Shown: one piece after another, positions 51,622 through 59,969 of the stretch
Numbering within the stretch: position 1 is the stretch's first letter
How the letters are laid out: the number at the start of each line of letters is the position of its first letter
NCBI RefSeq assembly: GCF_003173615.1
Contig: NZ_QGNA01000002.1
Span: forward strand, 496,001 to 560,000
Length of the DNA: 64,000 bases
Source: Falsiroseomonas bella
Lineage (GTDB): Bacteria; Pseudomonadota; Alphaproteobacteria; Acetobacterales; Acetobacteraceae
Direction of reading: 5' to 3'
The notes under the pieces: model-generated
Database searches by the model: none
The model's input: the letters and a program-made list of their open reading frames with translations, nothing else
Told to the model about the DNA's origin: nothing
Position numbers and translations under genes: made by a program

Positions 51622-52431
51622 TCAGCGCCGGACGGACGGCGTCTCCACGGGGAGGCCCTGCGCGCGCCAGGCCAGGTAGAACTCGAGGTTCGTGAATTCC
51701 TCGCTGCCCATCGCCGGCGGCTCGCCGCGCACGTCGTTGACGCAGCCCTGCAGGCGGAACTGCAGGCTGATCACCCGCTGCTCCTTCAGGCGATAGGTGG
51801 GGAAGCCGTTGCTCATGCCCTGGCTGAGCAGGTCGGCGCGCAGCGAGCGGCCGTAATTGTCCTCGTGGCAGGAGCCGCAGCGCATGTCGAGCTGGCCGCG
51901 CCGCGTGTTGTAGAACTCCTCGCCGCGATCGAAGAACGGCCGGGCAGGACCGGAGATGTCCACGTTCATCGGCATGCCGCGCGACTGCAGCCCGATGAAG
52001 GCGGTCATCGCGTTCAGCTCGCGGCTGTCGATCCGCAGCTCCGGCGCGCCCATCCGCTCCGTGCGGCAGATGTTCACCTGCTGCTCGAGCGTGACGACGC
52101 GCCCCTTCGCCGCGTTGTAGGCCGGGTAGCGCGCACGCACGCCGCGCATGGATGCCGTCGCGTCCTGGTGGCAGGACGCGCAGGACTGCCCGGCGGAGCC
52201 GGCGGGATGGTTCCAGGCCTGCTCGCCCTCCTCCACCCAGAGGAAGGCGGGGTTCTGGAAGTCGTCGTCCTGGATCGCGAGCGTCTCGGGCGTGGCGTAG
52301 TTGCGCCCGCTTTCCGGGCTGGTGATGGTGCGGTGCGGCTCCGGGGCGGGGCCCGGCGCCTGGGCGAGGGCAAGCCCGGCGGCCAGAGCCGCCGCGCCCG
52401 CACCCGCGAGAAAGGCCGCGCGGCGCGCCAT
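51622..52431 (-). CDS. soxA: L-cysteine S-thiosulfotransferase subunit SoxA, diheme
   Basis: 269 residues. A signal peptide (to about residue 24) is followed by two haem sites, CASCH at 84-88 and CGSCH at 185-189, so this is the diheme form. The catalytic Cys230 lies in LQGCVNDVRGEP and carries the cysteine persulfide ligand of the second haem. With SoxX it joins thiosulfate to the SoxY cysteine. Starts seven bases after soxZ. Confidence 0.94.
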   Translation of the reverse strand: MARRAAFLAGAGAAALAAGLALAQAPGPAPEPHRTITSPESGRNYATPETLAIQDDDFQNPAFLWVEEGEQAWNHPAGSAGQSCASCHQDATASMRGVRARYPAYNAAKGRVVTLEQQVNICRTERMGAPELRIDSRELNAMTAFIGLQSRGMPMNVDISGPARPFFDRGEEFYNTRRGQLDMRCGSCHEDNYGRSLRADLLSQGMSNGFPTYRLKEQRVISLQFRLQGCVNDVRGEPPAMGSEEFTNLEFYLAWRAQGLPVETPSVRR

Positions 52432-52438
52432 GGCGCGC

Positions 52439-52774
52439 CTACTCGGCCAGCCGGACCGCCTGGGTGAGCTTGCGCTGCTCCCCGGCGTCGTTGGTCCAGA
52501 CCATCTCCAGGTTCCCCGCCCGCTCCGCCTTGAAGGGGAAGGCGATGTAGGGGTTGGCGGAGATCGCCGGATGCAGGTCCATCGAGAACACCGGCTGCCC
52601 TTCGAAGGTGCAGGTGAAGCTCTTGATGATGTCGCGCGGGATGATCTGGCCTTCCTGGTTCCGGCGCTGTCCGGTCTCCATGATGTGGGAGATCAGGGTG
52701 CGGATCTCGATCACCTCGCCCGCCTTGATCTGGGCGGGAAGCCGCACGCGCGGCTGTCCGATCGGGGCTGCCAT
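52439..52774 (-). CDS. soxZ: Sulfur carrier complex subunit SoxZ
   Basis: 111 residues, full length. Family blocks: VIEIRTLISHIMETGQRR, FTCTFEGQPVFSMDLHPAIS and LEMVWTNDAGE. SoxZ binds SoxY to form the carrier on which the sulfur substrate rides; it has no signal peptide and is exported as a complex with SoxY. It follows soxY by 16 bases. Confidence 0.95.
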   Translation of the reverse strand: MAAPIGQPRVRLPAQIKAGEVIEIRTLISHIMETGQRRNQEGQIIPRDIIKSFTCTFEGQPVFSMDLHPAISANPYIAFPFKAERAGNLEMVWTNDAGEQRKLTQAVRLAE

Positions 52775-52790
52775 GGTTCTTCCCTCCTGC

Positions 52791-53252
52791 TCAGCCGCCG
52801 CAGCCGCCGATGGTGACCTTCACCTCGGCCCGCGAGATGTAGAGCTTGCCGTCGCTCATCTCCGCCACGGCGATCACGTCCTGCGTCTGACCGAGGCGGA
52901 TGCGCGTGTCGGCCTGCGCGCGGCCCATCGCCGGGCTGAAGCGGAAGGTCGCGACATCCGGCGTCGGGTTCTTGTCGGCGAAGACGTGCACGGCCTTGAC
53001 GTGGTCGGCCGCCGTCATCGGGCTCTCGACCGTGACGGTCAGCGGCACCGTGTTGCCGTTCTCCGCGATCGGCGGCAGGCGGAGCTGGACGCGTCCTTCC
53101 TCCGGCGTGCGCTCGCCGATGATCTTGCGGATCGCCGCCGCGGTGGCCGGCTCCATCTGCGCCGCGGCCGGCTTGGGCAGCAGCGACAGGCCGACAAGGC
53201 CCGCCGCCGCCGCGAGCGCACCGCGGCGACCCAGTGTCGTCGCCTGCATCAT
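52791..53252 (-). CDS. soxY: Sulfur carrier protein SoxY
   Basis: 153 residues from ATG at 53252 (a second ATG at 53249 has better spacing from AGGAGA). The twin-arginine leader TLGRRGALAAAAGLVGLSLL exports the folded SoxYZ complex. The C-terminal swinging arm ends VTIGGCGG, whose cysteine (residue 151) carries the sulfur during oxidation. The frame is open upstream with GTG/ATG codons inside the soxX-soxY gap, but those lack leader structure. Confidence 0.94.
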   Translation of the reverse strand: MMQATTLGRRGALAAAAGLVGLSLLPKPAAAQMEPATAAAIRKIIGERTPEEGRVQLRLPPIAENGNTVPLTVTVESPMTAADHVKAVHVFADKNPTPDVATFRFSPAMGRAQADTRIRLGQTQDVIAVAEMSDGKLYISRAEVKVTIGGCGG

Positions 53253-53275
53253 GGTCTCTCCTGTCCCGTGTGTTG

Positions 53276-53740
53276 TCATCGCAGCGTCAGCAGGTAGGCG
53301 AGGATGTCCTCCACCTCCTGCGCCTCCAGCATGGGCCTGCCCGCCCAGTCGCGGCGGACGCGGTTCAGCCCCTCGACGCGGTAGTAGGAAGGCATGTTGC
53401 TGTCGGGGTTGATGCGCTTCGTGTCCACGATGCGCAGGCGCAGCTCGCCCGGCTCGTAGCGGTCGGCGACGCCGGTGAGCGGCGGACCGAGGTTGCCCTG
53501 GAAGTCGGCCGAGAGCGGCAATTCGTGGCAGGTCACGCAGTTGCCCTTGGAGCGGTCGAGCGCGAGACGCTGGCCGCGCTCGGCATTGCCCGGCGTGTCC
53601 GTCAGCGGGCGGGGGATCGCCTGGTCCACCACCTCGAACGGGACGAGGCGGACCGGCTCGCGTGCCGCCGTTTGCGCCACGGCCTCGGTGAACGGCGCCG
53701 CGCACGCGATCGCCACAACCAGCAGCAGACTGCCTCTCAA
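53276..53740 (-). CDS. soxX: Cytochrome c subunit SoxX
   Basis: 154 residues from a TTG start at 53740, chosen because GGGAGGAGG stands just upstream and the first residues form a perfect signal peptide (MRGSLLLVVAIACAAPF, cleavage after AVAQ). One haem site CVTCH at 68-72, and MPSYYRVEGLNRV near the C-terminus with the Met ligand. Forms the SoxAX enzyme with SoxA. The 134-base gap to the anti-sigma stop could hold a second promoter, but no copy of the ECF site was seen there. Confidence 0.9.
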   Translation of the reverse strand: MRGSLLLVVAIACAAPFTEAVAQTAAREPVRLVPFEVVDQAIPRPLTDTPGNAERGQRLALDRSKGNCVTCHELPLSADFQGNLGPPLTGVADRYEPGELRLRIVDTKRINPDSNMPSYYRVEGLNRVRRDWAGRPMLEAQEVEDILAYLLTLR

Positions 53741-53874
53741 GGCGCCCTCCTCCCCGATCACGTCGCGCGGCGCGGTCGCAAGGACGAACCGTGCCGCCGC
53801 ACCCAAGCCCCGCATGACAATGCACCGCCGCTCGGCCACGCCGCGGCGGACACGCAGGGGCGCATTCGCCCGGC

Positions 53875-54711
53875 TCATCCGACGGTGTCGCAAGGGCGCC
53901 GCACGAGCCCGGCCACGAGCCCCGAACGCTCGGGTGCAGGTGGCTGCATCGCGCGCTCCACCGCCTGTGCGATCGGTCGCAGCCGCTCGCGCGGCAGGAA
54001 GGCAGTCACGGCGTGCAGGTGCCGCCCATCCGACCAGCTGTAGGTGACGAGGCCACCCGGTTCGTCGGCGCAGCGCATCGGGCGCGGCACCGGGTCATGC
54101 GCCGGCCGGCGCCAGACGGAGACGGCGATGCCATCCGGGTCCACGAAGAGCAGCATCGCCGAAGGGCGGGCCTGGGCCGGCAGCACCCATGCCACCTCGA
54201 GCGCGAAGCCGAAGCCGGAGAGATCGGGCAGCGGTATCGCCTCCCCGAGGTGCTCACGCAGCCAGCCGGTGATGTTCGTGTCGCGCGCCGAAGCCTCCAG
54301 CCGGGTCGGCCCCTGCGCGATCAGCCGGTGCAGCGCGGTCGGCGCGGAGGGAAGCTCGGCGGGCACCAGGTTGGCCTGGAGCGTGCCGCGCATGGTCCAG
54401 CCGAGCCCGGCGCCCGCCAGCAGCAGCAGGACCACCGCCGCCGCGATGCGCCCCCATGCGAGGGCCGCCCGGCGCCGCGCCGCGCGCAGGGTCTCGATCC
54501 GCAGCCGCGTGGGTATGGGCTCGACCGCCTTGAAGGCCAGGGCCGCCCGCAGCGCATCGCGCTGTGAAGCGAAGGCCCGGACCCGTGCGGCTTCCTCGGG
54601 CCGCTCGGCAAGGTAGCGCTCCACGGCGGGCGCCCGCATCGGGTCGAGCCTGCCATCCACGAAGGCGTGCAGGTCGTCCTCGCCGATCGGCGCCTGGGGA
54701 TCAGAGCGCAT
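53875..54711 (-). CDS. Membrane-anchored anti-sigma factor
   Basis: 278 residues. The cytoplasmic N-terminal part (DDLHAFVDGRLDPMRAPAVE, then ERPEEAARVRAFASQRDAL) is an anti-sigma domain of the type that pairs with alphaproteobacterial ECF factors; it has no zinc-binding His-Cys-Cys motif. One membrane helix follows near residues 88-106 (IAAAVVLLLLAGAGLGW). The remaining 170 residues would face the periplasm, where Sox chemistry takes place, and could sense a sulfur compound. It starts three bases after the sigma stop. Confidence 0.87.
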   Translation of the reverse strand: MRSDPQAPIGEDDLHAFVDGRLDPMRAPAVERYLAERPEEAARVRAFASQRDALRAALAFKAVEPIPTRLRIETLRAARRRAALAWGRIAAAVVLLLLAGAGLGWTMRGTLQANLVPAELPSAPTALHRLIAQGPTRLEASARDTNITGWLREHLGEAIPLPDLSGFGFALEVAWVLPAQARPSAMLLFVDPDGIAVSVWRRPAHDPVPRPMRCADEPGGLVTYSWSDGRHLHAVTAFLPRERLRPIAQAVERAMQPPAPERSGLVAGLVRRPCDTVG

Positions 54712-54714
54712 GGA

Positions 54715-55233
54715 TCAGACCACCCGGCGCAAGGGAACGACGCCCGCAGGCCGCCCCTCGCCAAGCCGGCGCAGCCTTTCCCGCGCGCGGGAGAGACGCG
54801 ACATCACGGTGCCGATCGGCACGGCGAGCACCTCCGCCGCCTCGTCGTAGGCAAGGCCCTCGACGCCCACGAGCAGCAGGACCGCGCGCTGTTCCTCCGG
54901 CAAGGTGTCGAGCTGATCCAGCACCTCGGCGCAGTGCACCGAGGCATCCGCGCCGCCGACCGGGGTGGCGATCTCCCCGAACTGGGCGACCTGCTCCAGC
55001 AGCCGCGCACGCCGGGCCGAGCGCCGGCGGCCGGAGACGTAGAGGTTGTAGAGGATGGCGAAGAGCCAAGCGCGAAGGTTCCCATCCGCATGTCGTCGGT
55101 GCCAGGCGCCAAGGGCGTGCTCCAGGCAGTCCTGCACCAGATCGTCGGCCTCATCGGCGTTGCGGGTCAGGGACCAGGCAAAGCGGCGCAGGGCGGGCAC
55201 CAGCACCTCCATGCGCCTGTCCCGGTCCGCCAC
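54715..55233 (-). CDS. ECF-family RNA polymerase sigma factor
   Basis: 172 residues. Sigma region 2: LRRFAWSLTRNADEADDLVQD and NLRAWLFAILYNLY; region 4: LPEEQRAVLLLVGVEGLAYDE followed by VPIGTVMSRLSRARERLRR. GTG at 55233 is preferred because GGGGAGG is six bases upstream; ATG at 55248 would place that site inside the coding region. It heads an operon with its anti-sigma factor and soxX, Y, Z, A, B and V. The promoter-like site at 55285-55313 suggests it drives its own transcription. Confidence 0.9.
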   Translation of the reverse strand: MADRDRRMEVLVPALRRFAWSLTRNADEADDLVQDCLEHALGAWHRRHADGNLRAWLFAILYNLYVSGRRRSARRARLLEQVAQFGEIATPVGGADASVHCAEVLDQLDTLPEEQRAVLLLVGVEGLAYDEAAEVLAVPIGTVMSRLSRARERLRRLGEGRPAGVVPLRRVV

Positions 55234-55284
55234 AGCCTGCCTCCCCATCCGCGGTTCGCTTCGCAGCGACGCCGTTGTCGAGCA

Positions 55285-55313
55285 TGAGACGCGCGGGCCG
55301 GGCGATCTATTCC
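55285..55313 (-). promoter_or_regulatory. ECF-type promoter of the sigma-anti-sigma-soxXYZAB-soxV operon
   Basis: Minus strand GGAATAGAT, ten variable bases, GCGCGTCTCA; identical core and spacing to the site at 45567-45595. -35 GGAATA, 16-base spacer, -10 CGTCTC, about 50 bases before the GTG start. Autoregulation by the encoded ECF factor is the simplest reading. Confidence 0.75.
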
Positions 55314-55636
55314 AACCTTCGAATGCGCCAGCCGGTGCGATGCGGAATCACGGCCGCCGGCAGCTGTCTGCCCTGAGACCAGATGGCGTGAAGCGATCGC
55401 CGGCTTTCCTTCCGGAAGCCCGCGGCAAGCCGCGGTCGCGCTGCCCACTGGGGAAGCTTCGCGGTGCCGTTACCGCGAGCGGCTGAAGGCTACCGCGGCG
55501 CGCCGGACCGGCGTCTGGTCCTCCGCCGAGACACGCGCGGATGGCGCCCTGGAAGGCCTCCCGGTCATCCTGCGGCGCCCCGCGCCCGGGGACGCCGAGG
55601 CGACAGCGGATCGGGACGGAGATCGGCCGCCGCGGC
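55314..55636. other. Intergenic region without a recognised gene
   Basis: About 320 bases between the ECF promoter and the stop of the next minus-strand gene. Open frames here have no recognisable protein features and no ribosome site. No strong hairpin with T-run was seen. Confidence 0.5.
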
Positions 55637-56359
55637 TCACCGCGGCTCTGTAACGCGGATCGGCCGTATGCCCCGCGGCGTCCCGTCCGCCATCGCGGTG
55701 ACGCAGGCTTCGGCGGCGGAGGCGGGGATCACCCGCTCCGGCGTCCTGCCCATGCCGCCCGCCACGCCGGCGAGCGCCCGGCACAAGGCGCCGAGGCGGG
55801 CGGTGGCGTCCTGCCGCGGGGCCTGCCCGCCGAGCGCGAAGGCGGCAGCGCCGTCGCCCAGCGCGACCGCGGCCGCATATTGCAATGCCTCCATGCCGGA
55901 GGCGCCGGCGAGTGGTGCGGCCAGGAGGTCCAGCATGGCCGTGCTGCCCGGGCCGTAGCCGATCGCCACCACCAGGCCGCTTCCCATCACCTGCTGCATC
56001 GCGGCCAGCGCGTCGCCCGCGCCGGCGATGACGCCGTCCGTCGTGGCCGTTTGGCCGGCGCACGTGGTGGGCGCGACCTCGAGCACGGCCGCGTGCTCAT
56101 GGAGCAGCGTCGCGATCAGGGCGTCGCGGACGGTATCGCCGGCCGGCTGCCTGCTCGCCGGCTGCATGCTCAGCAGCACGACGGCGCCGTCGCCGGTCCG
56201 CCAGCCTTCCGGCAGTGTCAGCAGCATGCCGTTGCGGCAGGGCCGCACCGCTTCAGCGGGGGGATCGAGCAACTGGTAAGTCGCGTATTCCTGGGCGAGG
56301 GCAGGCGGCGCGGCCAGGCCAGCCGCAAGCAGCGCCGCGCCGAGGCGGGTTGGCGTCAT
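55637..56359 (-). CDS. Exported protein of unknown function
   Basis: 240 residues. Signal peptide (LGAALLAAGLAAPPALAQ) and an AGGAGG site six bases before the ATG at 56359 support the call. The mature part has a Cys in VRPCRNGML, another in PTTCAGQTA and others near the end (LCRALAG, EACVTAM), so disulfides are possible. GLVVAIGYGPGSTAMLDLL hints at an alpha/beta fold but I do not recognise the family. Same strand as, and about 390 bases upstream of, the ECF sigma operon; no link can be shown. Confidence 0.65.
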   Translation of the reverse strand: MTPTRLGAALLAAGLAAPPALAQEYATYQLLDPPAEAVRPCRNGMLLTLPEGWRTGDGAVVLLSMQPASRQPAGDTVRDALIATLLHEHAAVLEVAPTTCAGQTATTDGVIAGAGDALAAMQQVMGSGLVVAIGYGPGSTAMLDLLAAPLAGASGMEALQYAAAVALGDGAAAFALGGQAPRQDATARLGALCRALAGVAGGMGRTPERVIPASAAEACVTAMADGTPRGIRPIRVTEPR

Positions 56360-56722
56360 CGGTGTCCTCCTGTCATGCGATGGGCCGGGCCGGGCCGGCG
56401 TGTGCGCGGCTCATCTCCGGGCGATCGGCAGGCAGCAGATCCCGGACGACGCGCGCGAAGCGGACGAACAGGGCCCGGTTCACCGCGCCGGCACAGGCGT
56501 GCCTGGGCAGCCGCCGCGCGCCTGTCCCGGATCCGTCGGGCACCCTTGTGTCGGTCCGTATCGCGCATGGCTGGCTGCTCCGATGGCCAGACACTTGCAC
56601 GCCCGGGCAGGGGCAGGACTTGGGAAGCGGCGCCGTCCCGCATTCGGCTACCGGATCCGTCCGGCCCTTGCCGGATCTGTCCGCCGGCCCCCTCGCGCTT
56701 CCCGCTGGCGCCCGGCGGCGGC
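56360..56722. other. Intergenic region between divergent genes
   Basis: About 360 bases between the exported protein (minus) and the AraC regulator (plus). It should contain both promoters. Open frames on either strand look like chance GC-rich frames. The last 30 bases are less GC-rich (TAAGAATACAATAATG). Confidence 0.5.
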
Positions 56723-57781
56723 ATGCGTAAGAATACAATAATGTGCAGTGACCGGATCGGTTCCGCTGCCGCGGGGTTGGAGACCTTCACCGTCGTTCGC
56801 GCGAACGACACGGCGGAACTCGATGCGCGCTCCCGCGTCAGCGACCGCCTGCCGGGCCGCGGCCGCGACTACCGCTATCGGCTACGCGACCGCGCGCTCT
56901 GGCACAGGCGGTTCGAGGCTCCGATCTTCACACTGGCGACGCGCAGCGCCGGCTCCATCCTGGTGAGCCATGGCGAGAGCCGCTTTGCGACCGAGGTGGC
57001 GATCGAGGGCGAGAGCGATCTCCTCTGCCTCACGACCATGCTGCGTGGCGACGTGACGGTGATCCAGCAGGGCGAACCGGCGAGCGGCACGCTGTCCTGC
57101 GGCCTCGTCTTCAGGCCCGGCCACGGCACAGGCGTCGTGACCAGCGACGACAGCCTGCGCACCAATGTCTTCATCAAGGCCGTCGAGGTGGAGAACGCGC
57201 TGGAGCACATGCTCGACGCCCGGCTTCGCAAGCCGCTGGAGTTCAGCCCCCACCTGGATTGGACCAGGGGACTCGCCGCGAGCCTGCGCTTCCAGCTCGA
57301 CTTCGTGATGCACGAGTTCGGGCGGCCCGATGGGGTGGCCGACAACCCCGTCGCGCTTGCCTCGACGACCGACCTGCTCGCCGCCTTGATCCTGCGCGCG
57401 ACTCACCACAACCATTCCGGGATGCTGGAAGCCGGGCGTGGCGTCGCCGTGCCGGCCTATGTGCAGCGCGCGGAGGAGTTCATGCGCACGCATTGCGACA
57501 CGCCGATCCGCATGACCGACATCGCCGCGGCGGCCGGCTGCAGCCTTCGCACTCTGAGCGCCGTGTTCCGGCATTTCCGCGACCGGACCCCGCTAGCGGT
57601 GCTGCACGGCATCAGGCTGCAGCAGGTGCATGCCGAGCTCAGCCGCGGCGAGAGCGGCACGACCCCCGGCGCGGTCGCGCGTCGTTACGGCTTCTCCAAT
57701 GCCTCCCGCTTCGCCGCCGCCTTCCGCCGCCGGTTCGGCGAAGCGCCCGCCGAGGTGCTGCGGCGCGCATCGCGGCCCTGA
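56723..57781 (+). CDS. AraC family transcriptional regulator
   Basis: 352 residues. The C-terminal DNA-binding domain has two helix-turn-helix motifs (IRMTDIAAAAGCSLRTLSAV and VARRYGFSNASRFAAAFRRR). The N-terminal 220 residues resemble the cupin-like sensing domain of regulators of the AraC_binding_2 kind (SGTLSCGLVFRPGHGTG). ATG at 56723 or ATG at 56741 may be the start. Upstream of, and same strand as, the GST and CoA-transferase genes, which may be its targets. Confidence 0.87.
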   Translation: MRKNTIMCSDRIGSAAAGLETFTVVRANDTAELDARSRVSDRLPGRGRDYRYRLRDRALWHRRFEAPIFTLATRSAGSILVSHGESRFATEVAIEGESDLLCLTTMLRGDVTVIQQGEPASGTLSCGLVFRPGHGTGVVTSDDSLRTNVFIKAVEVENALEHMLDARLRKPLEFSPHLDWTRGLAASLRFQLDFVMHEFGRPDGVADNPVALASTTDLLAALILRATHHNHSGMLEAGRGVAVPAYVQRAEEFMRTHCDTPIRMTDIAAAAGCSLRTLSAVFRHFRDRTPLAVLHGIRLQQVHAELSRGESGTTPGAVARRYGFSNASRFAAAFRRRFGEAPAEVLRRASRP

Positions 57782-57868
57782 ACTGTCTGCATCCCCCCTG
57801 GCGTTATCGACGAACGGTGTCATCTGGTCGCCGGGTTCGTCCCCTCGGCCATTCGCCAGGAGTTGCGC

Positions 57869-58741
57869 ATGAACAGCACGCCCGACTACGTCCCGCCGCC
57901 CGTCTGGACCTGGAACAAGGCCAATGGCGGGCGCTTCGCCAACATCAACCGCCCCGTCGCCGGCCCGACGCATGAGAAGGAACTGCCGGTCGGCCGCCAT
58001 CCGCTGCAGCTCTACTCGCAGGGGACGCCGAACGGCGTGAAGGTGACGGTGCTGCTGGAGGAACTTCTCGCGCTCGGTCACGCCGGCGCCGAATACGACG
58101 CCTGGCTGATCCGCATCGGGGAGGGCGCGCAGTTCGGCAGCGGCTTCGTCGCCGTCAATCCGAACTCGAAGATCCCGGCCCTGCTGGACCGCAGCGGCCC
58201 GCAGCCGGTGCGCGTCTTCGAATCGGGCGCGATCCTGGTCTACCTGGCCGAGAAGTTCGGCGCCTTCCTGCCAGCATCGGGTCCGGCGCGGGCCGAGTGC
58301 CTCTCCTGGCTGTTCTGGCAGATGGGCAGCGCGCCCTATCTCGGCGGCGGCTTCGGGCATTTCTACGCCTATGCGCCGACGAAGATGGAATACCCGATCG
58401 ACCGCTTCACGATGGAGGTGAAGCGCCAGCTCGACGTGCTGGACCGCCGCCTGGCGGAGAGTGCGTTCGTCGCCGGCCCCGACTACACCATCGCCGACAT
58501 GGCGATCTGGCCCTGGTATGGCGGCCTGGTGAAGGGGTGGCTCTACGGCGCAGCGGAGTTCCTCGACGTGCAATCCTACCGCAACGTGGTGCGCTGGGCC
58601 GATGCGATCCATGCGCGCCCGGCGGTGCAGCGCGGCCGCATGGTCAACCGCACCTCGGGCGAGCCCTCGAGCCAGCTCTGGGAGCGGCACGACGCCGGCG
58701 ACTTCGAGACGAAGACGCAGGACAAGCTGGCCGGCGCCTGA
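57869..58741 (+). CDS. yghU: Glutathione S-transferase family protein, YghU type
   Basis: 290 residues. The long N-terminal extension (PPPVWTWNKANGGRFANINR) before the thioredoxin-like domain, and LYSQGTPNGVKVTVLLEEL, NPNSKIPALLDRSGP and VFESGAILVYLAEKFG, match YghU/YfcG-type disulfide-bond oxidoreductases that use two glutathiones. Cytoplasmic. ATG at 57869 with AGGAG seven bases upstream. Confidence 0.92.
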   Translation: MNSTPDYVPPPVWTWNKANGGRFANINRPVAGPTHEKELPVGRHPLQLYSQGTPNGVKVTVLLEELLALGHAGAEYDAWLIRIGEGAQFGSGFVAVNPNSKIPALLDRSGPQPVRVFESGAILVYLAEKFGAFLPASGPARAECLSWLFWQMGSAPYLGGGFGHFYAYAPTKMEYPIDRFTMEVKRQLDVLDRRLAESAFVAGPDYTIADMAIWPWYGGLVKGWLYGAAEFLDVQSYRNVVRWADAIHARPAVQRGRMVNRTSGEPSSQLWERHDAGDFETKTQDKLAGA

Positions 58742-58802
58742 CCGTGTCTCTGGCCGGAGGCCGCGCCGGCTGGCAGGCTGGCGCGGCACGGCGAGGGACG
58801 GG

Positions 58803-59969
58803 ATGATGCAGGGCGCGCTCCATGGGCTTCTGGTGGTGGACCTCACCAGCCATCTCTCCGGCCCCTATTGCACCATGCTGCTCGGCGACATGGGCGCCGA
58901 GGTGATCAAGGTGGAGCGCCCCGGCGCCGGCGACGATTCCCGCCGCATGCCGCCGATGGTGGACGGCATGGGCGCGCCCTATGCGCTGTGGAACCGCAAC
59001 AAGCGCAGCATTGCGCTCGACCCGAAGGCGCCGGAGGACGCGGAGGTGCTGCGCCGCCTGATCGCGCGCGCCGACGTGCTGGTGGAGAACATGCGGCCCG
59101 GCGCGCTCGCGCGCATGGGATGGGACTGGCCCGCGCTGCACGCGCTCAACCCGCGCCTCATCCTCGCTTCCATCTCGGGCTTCGGGCAGGACGGCCCGTG
59201 GGCCGCACATGGCGGCTTCGACCTGATGGCGCAGGGCATGGCCGGGCTGATGGCGAGCAACGGGCCGGTGGAGGGCGAGCCGCATCGCCTGCCCATCGCG
59301 ATCTCCGACATCAGCGCCGGCATGTTCGCCTGCATCGGCATCCTCGGCGCGCTGCAGGCGCGCCAGCGCACCGGCCGCGGGCAGCAGGTCGAGGCCTCGC
59401 TGTTCGAATCCGCGCTGGCGTTGAGCATCTACGAGGCGGCCGCGGTGCTCGGCACCGGGCGTCGGCCGGAGCGGCTCGGCCAGGCGCATCGCGGCGCGGC
59501 GCCCTACCAGATCTTCCGCACGGCCGATGGCTACATCACGCTCGGTGCCGGGCAGGACCATTTCTTTGCCCGACTCTGCGACCTGCTGGGCCAGCCGGAC
59601 CTGGCGAAGGATGCGCGCTTCGCCACCGTCGCCGCGCGCGTCGCGAACCACGGCGCGCTGGTGGCCATCCTGAACGAGCACCTAGCGCGGCGCGACAGCG
59701 CGACGTGGCTTGCGGCGCTGGAGGAAGCGGGCATCCCCGCCGAGAAGGTGCTGCACTACGACGAGGCGCTGGCCCATCCGCAGGCCATCGCGCGCGGCGT
59801 GGTCACGGAGGTGCCGGGCGCACGGCAGGGCCTGCGGCGAACCCTCGCCCCCGCCGTGCAGCTGAAGGACACGCCCTCAGCCGTGCGCCGCCCCGCGCCG
59901 GCGCTGGACGAGCACGGCGCGGAGATCCGGCGCTGGGTCATGCAGGATCCGCCGCCTGCTACCAGGTGA
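58803..59969 (+). CDS. CaiB/BaiF family (class III) CoA-transferase
   Basis: 388 residues. N-terminal LLVVDLTSHLSGPYCTMLLG and GAEVIKVERPGAGDDSR, ISGFGQDGPWAAHGGFD with the candidate catalytic Asp140, and C-terminal REGxQ-like HPQAIARGVVTEVPG. Moves CoA between carboxylic acids; substrates cannot be named. Follows the GST gene by about 60 bases. Its 3' end overlaps the end of the convergent giant gene by 11 bases. Confidence 0.92.
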   Translation: MMQGALHGLLVVDLTSHLSGPYCTMLLGDMGAEVIKVERPGAGDDSRRMPPMVDGMGAPYALWNRNKRSIALDPKAPEDAEVLRRLIARADVLVENMRPGALARMGWDWPALHALNPRLILASISGFGQDGPWAAHGGFDLMAQGMAGLMASNGPVEGEPHRLPIAISDISAGMFACIGILGALQARQRTGRGQQVEASLFESALALSIYEAAAVLGTGRRPERLGQAHRGAAPYQIFRTADGYITLGAGQDHFFARLCDLLGQPDLAKDARFATVAARVANHGALVAILNEHLARRDSATWLAALEEAGIPAEKVLHYDEALAHPQAIARGVVTEVPGARQGLRRTLAPAVQLKDTPSAVRRPAPALDEHGAEIRRWVMQDPPPATR

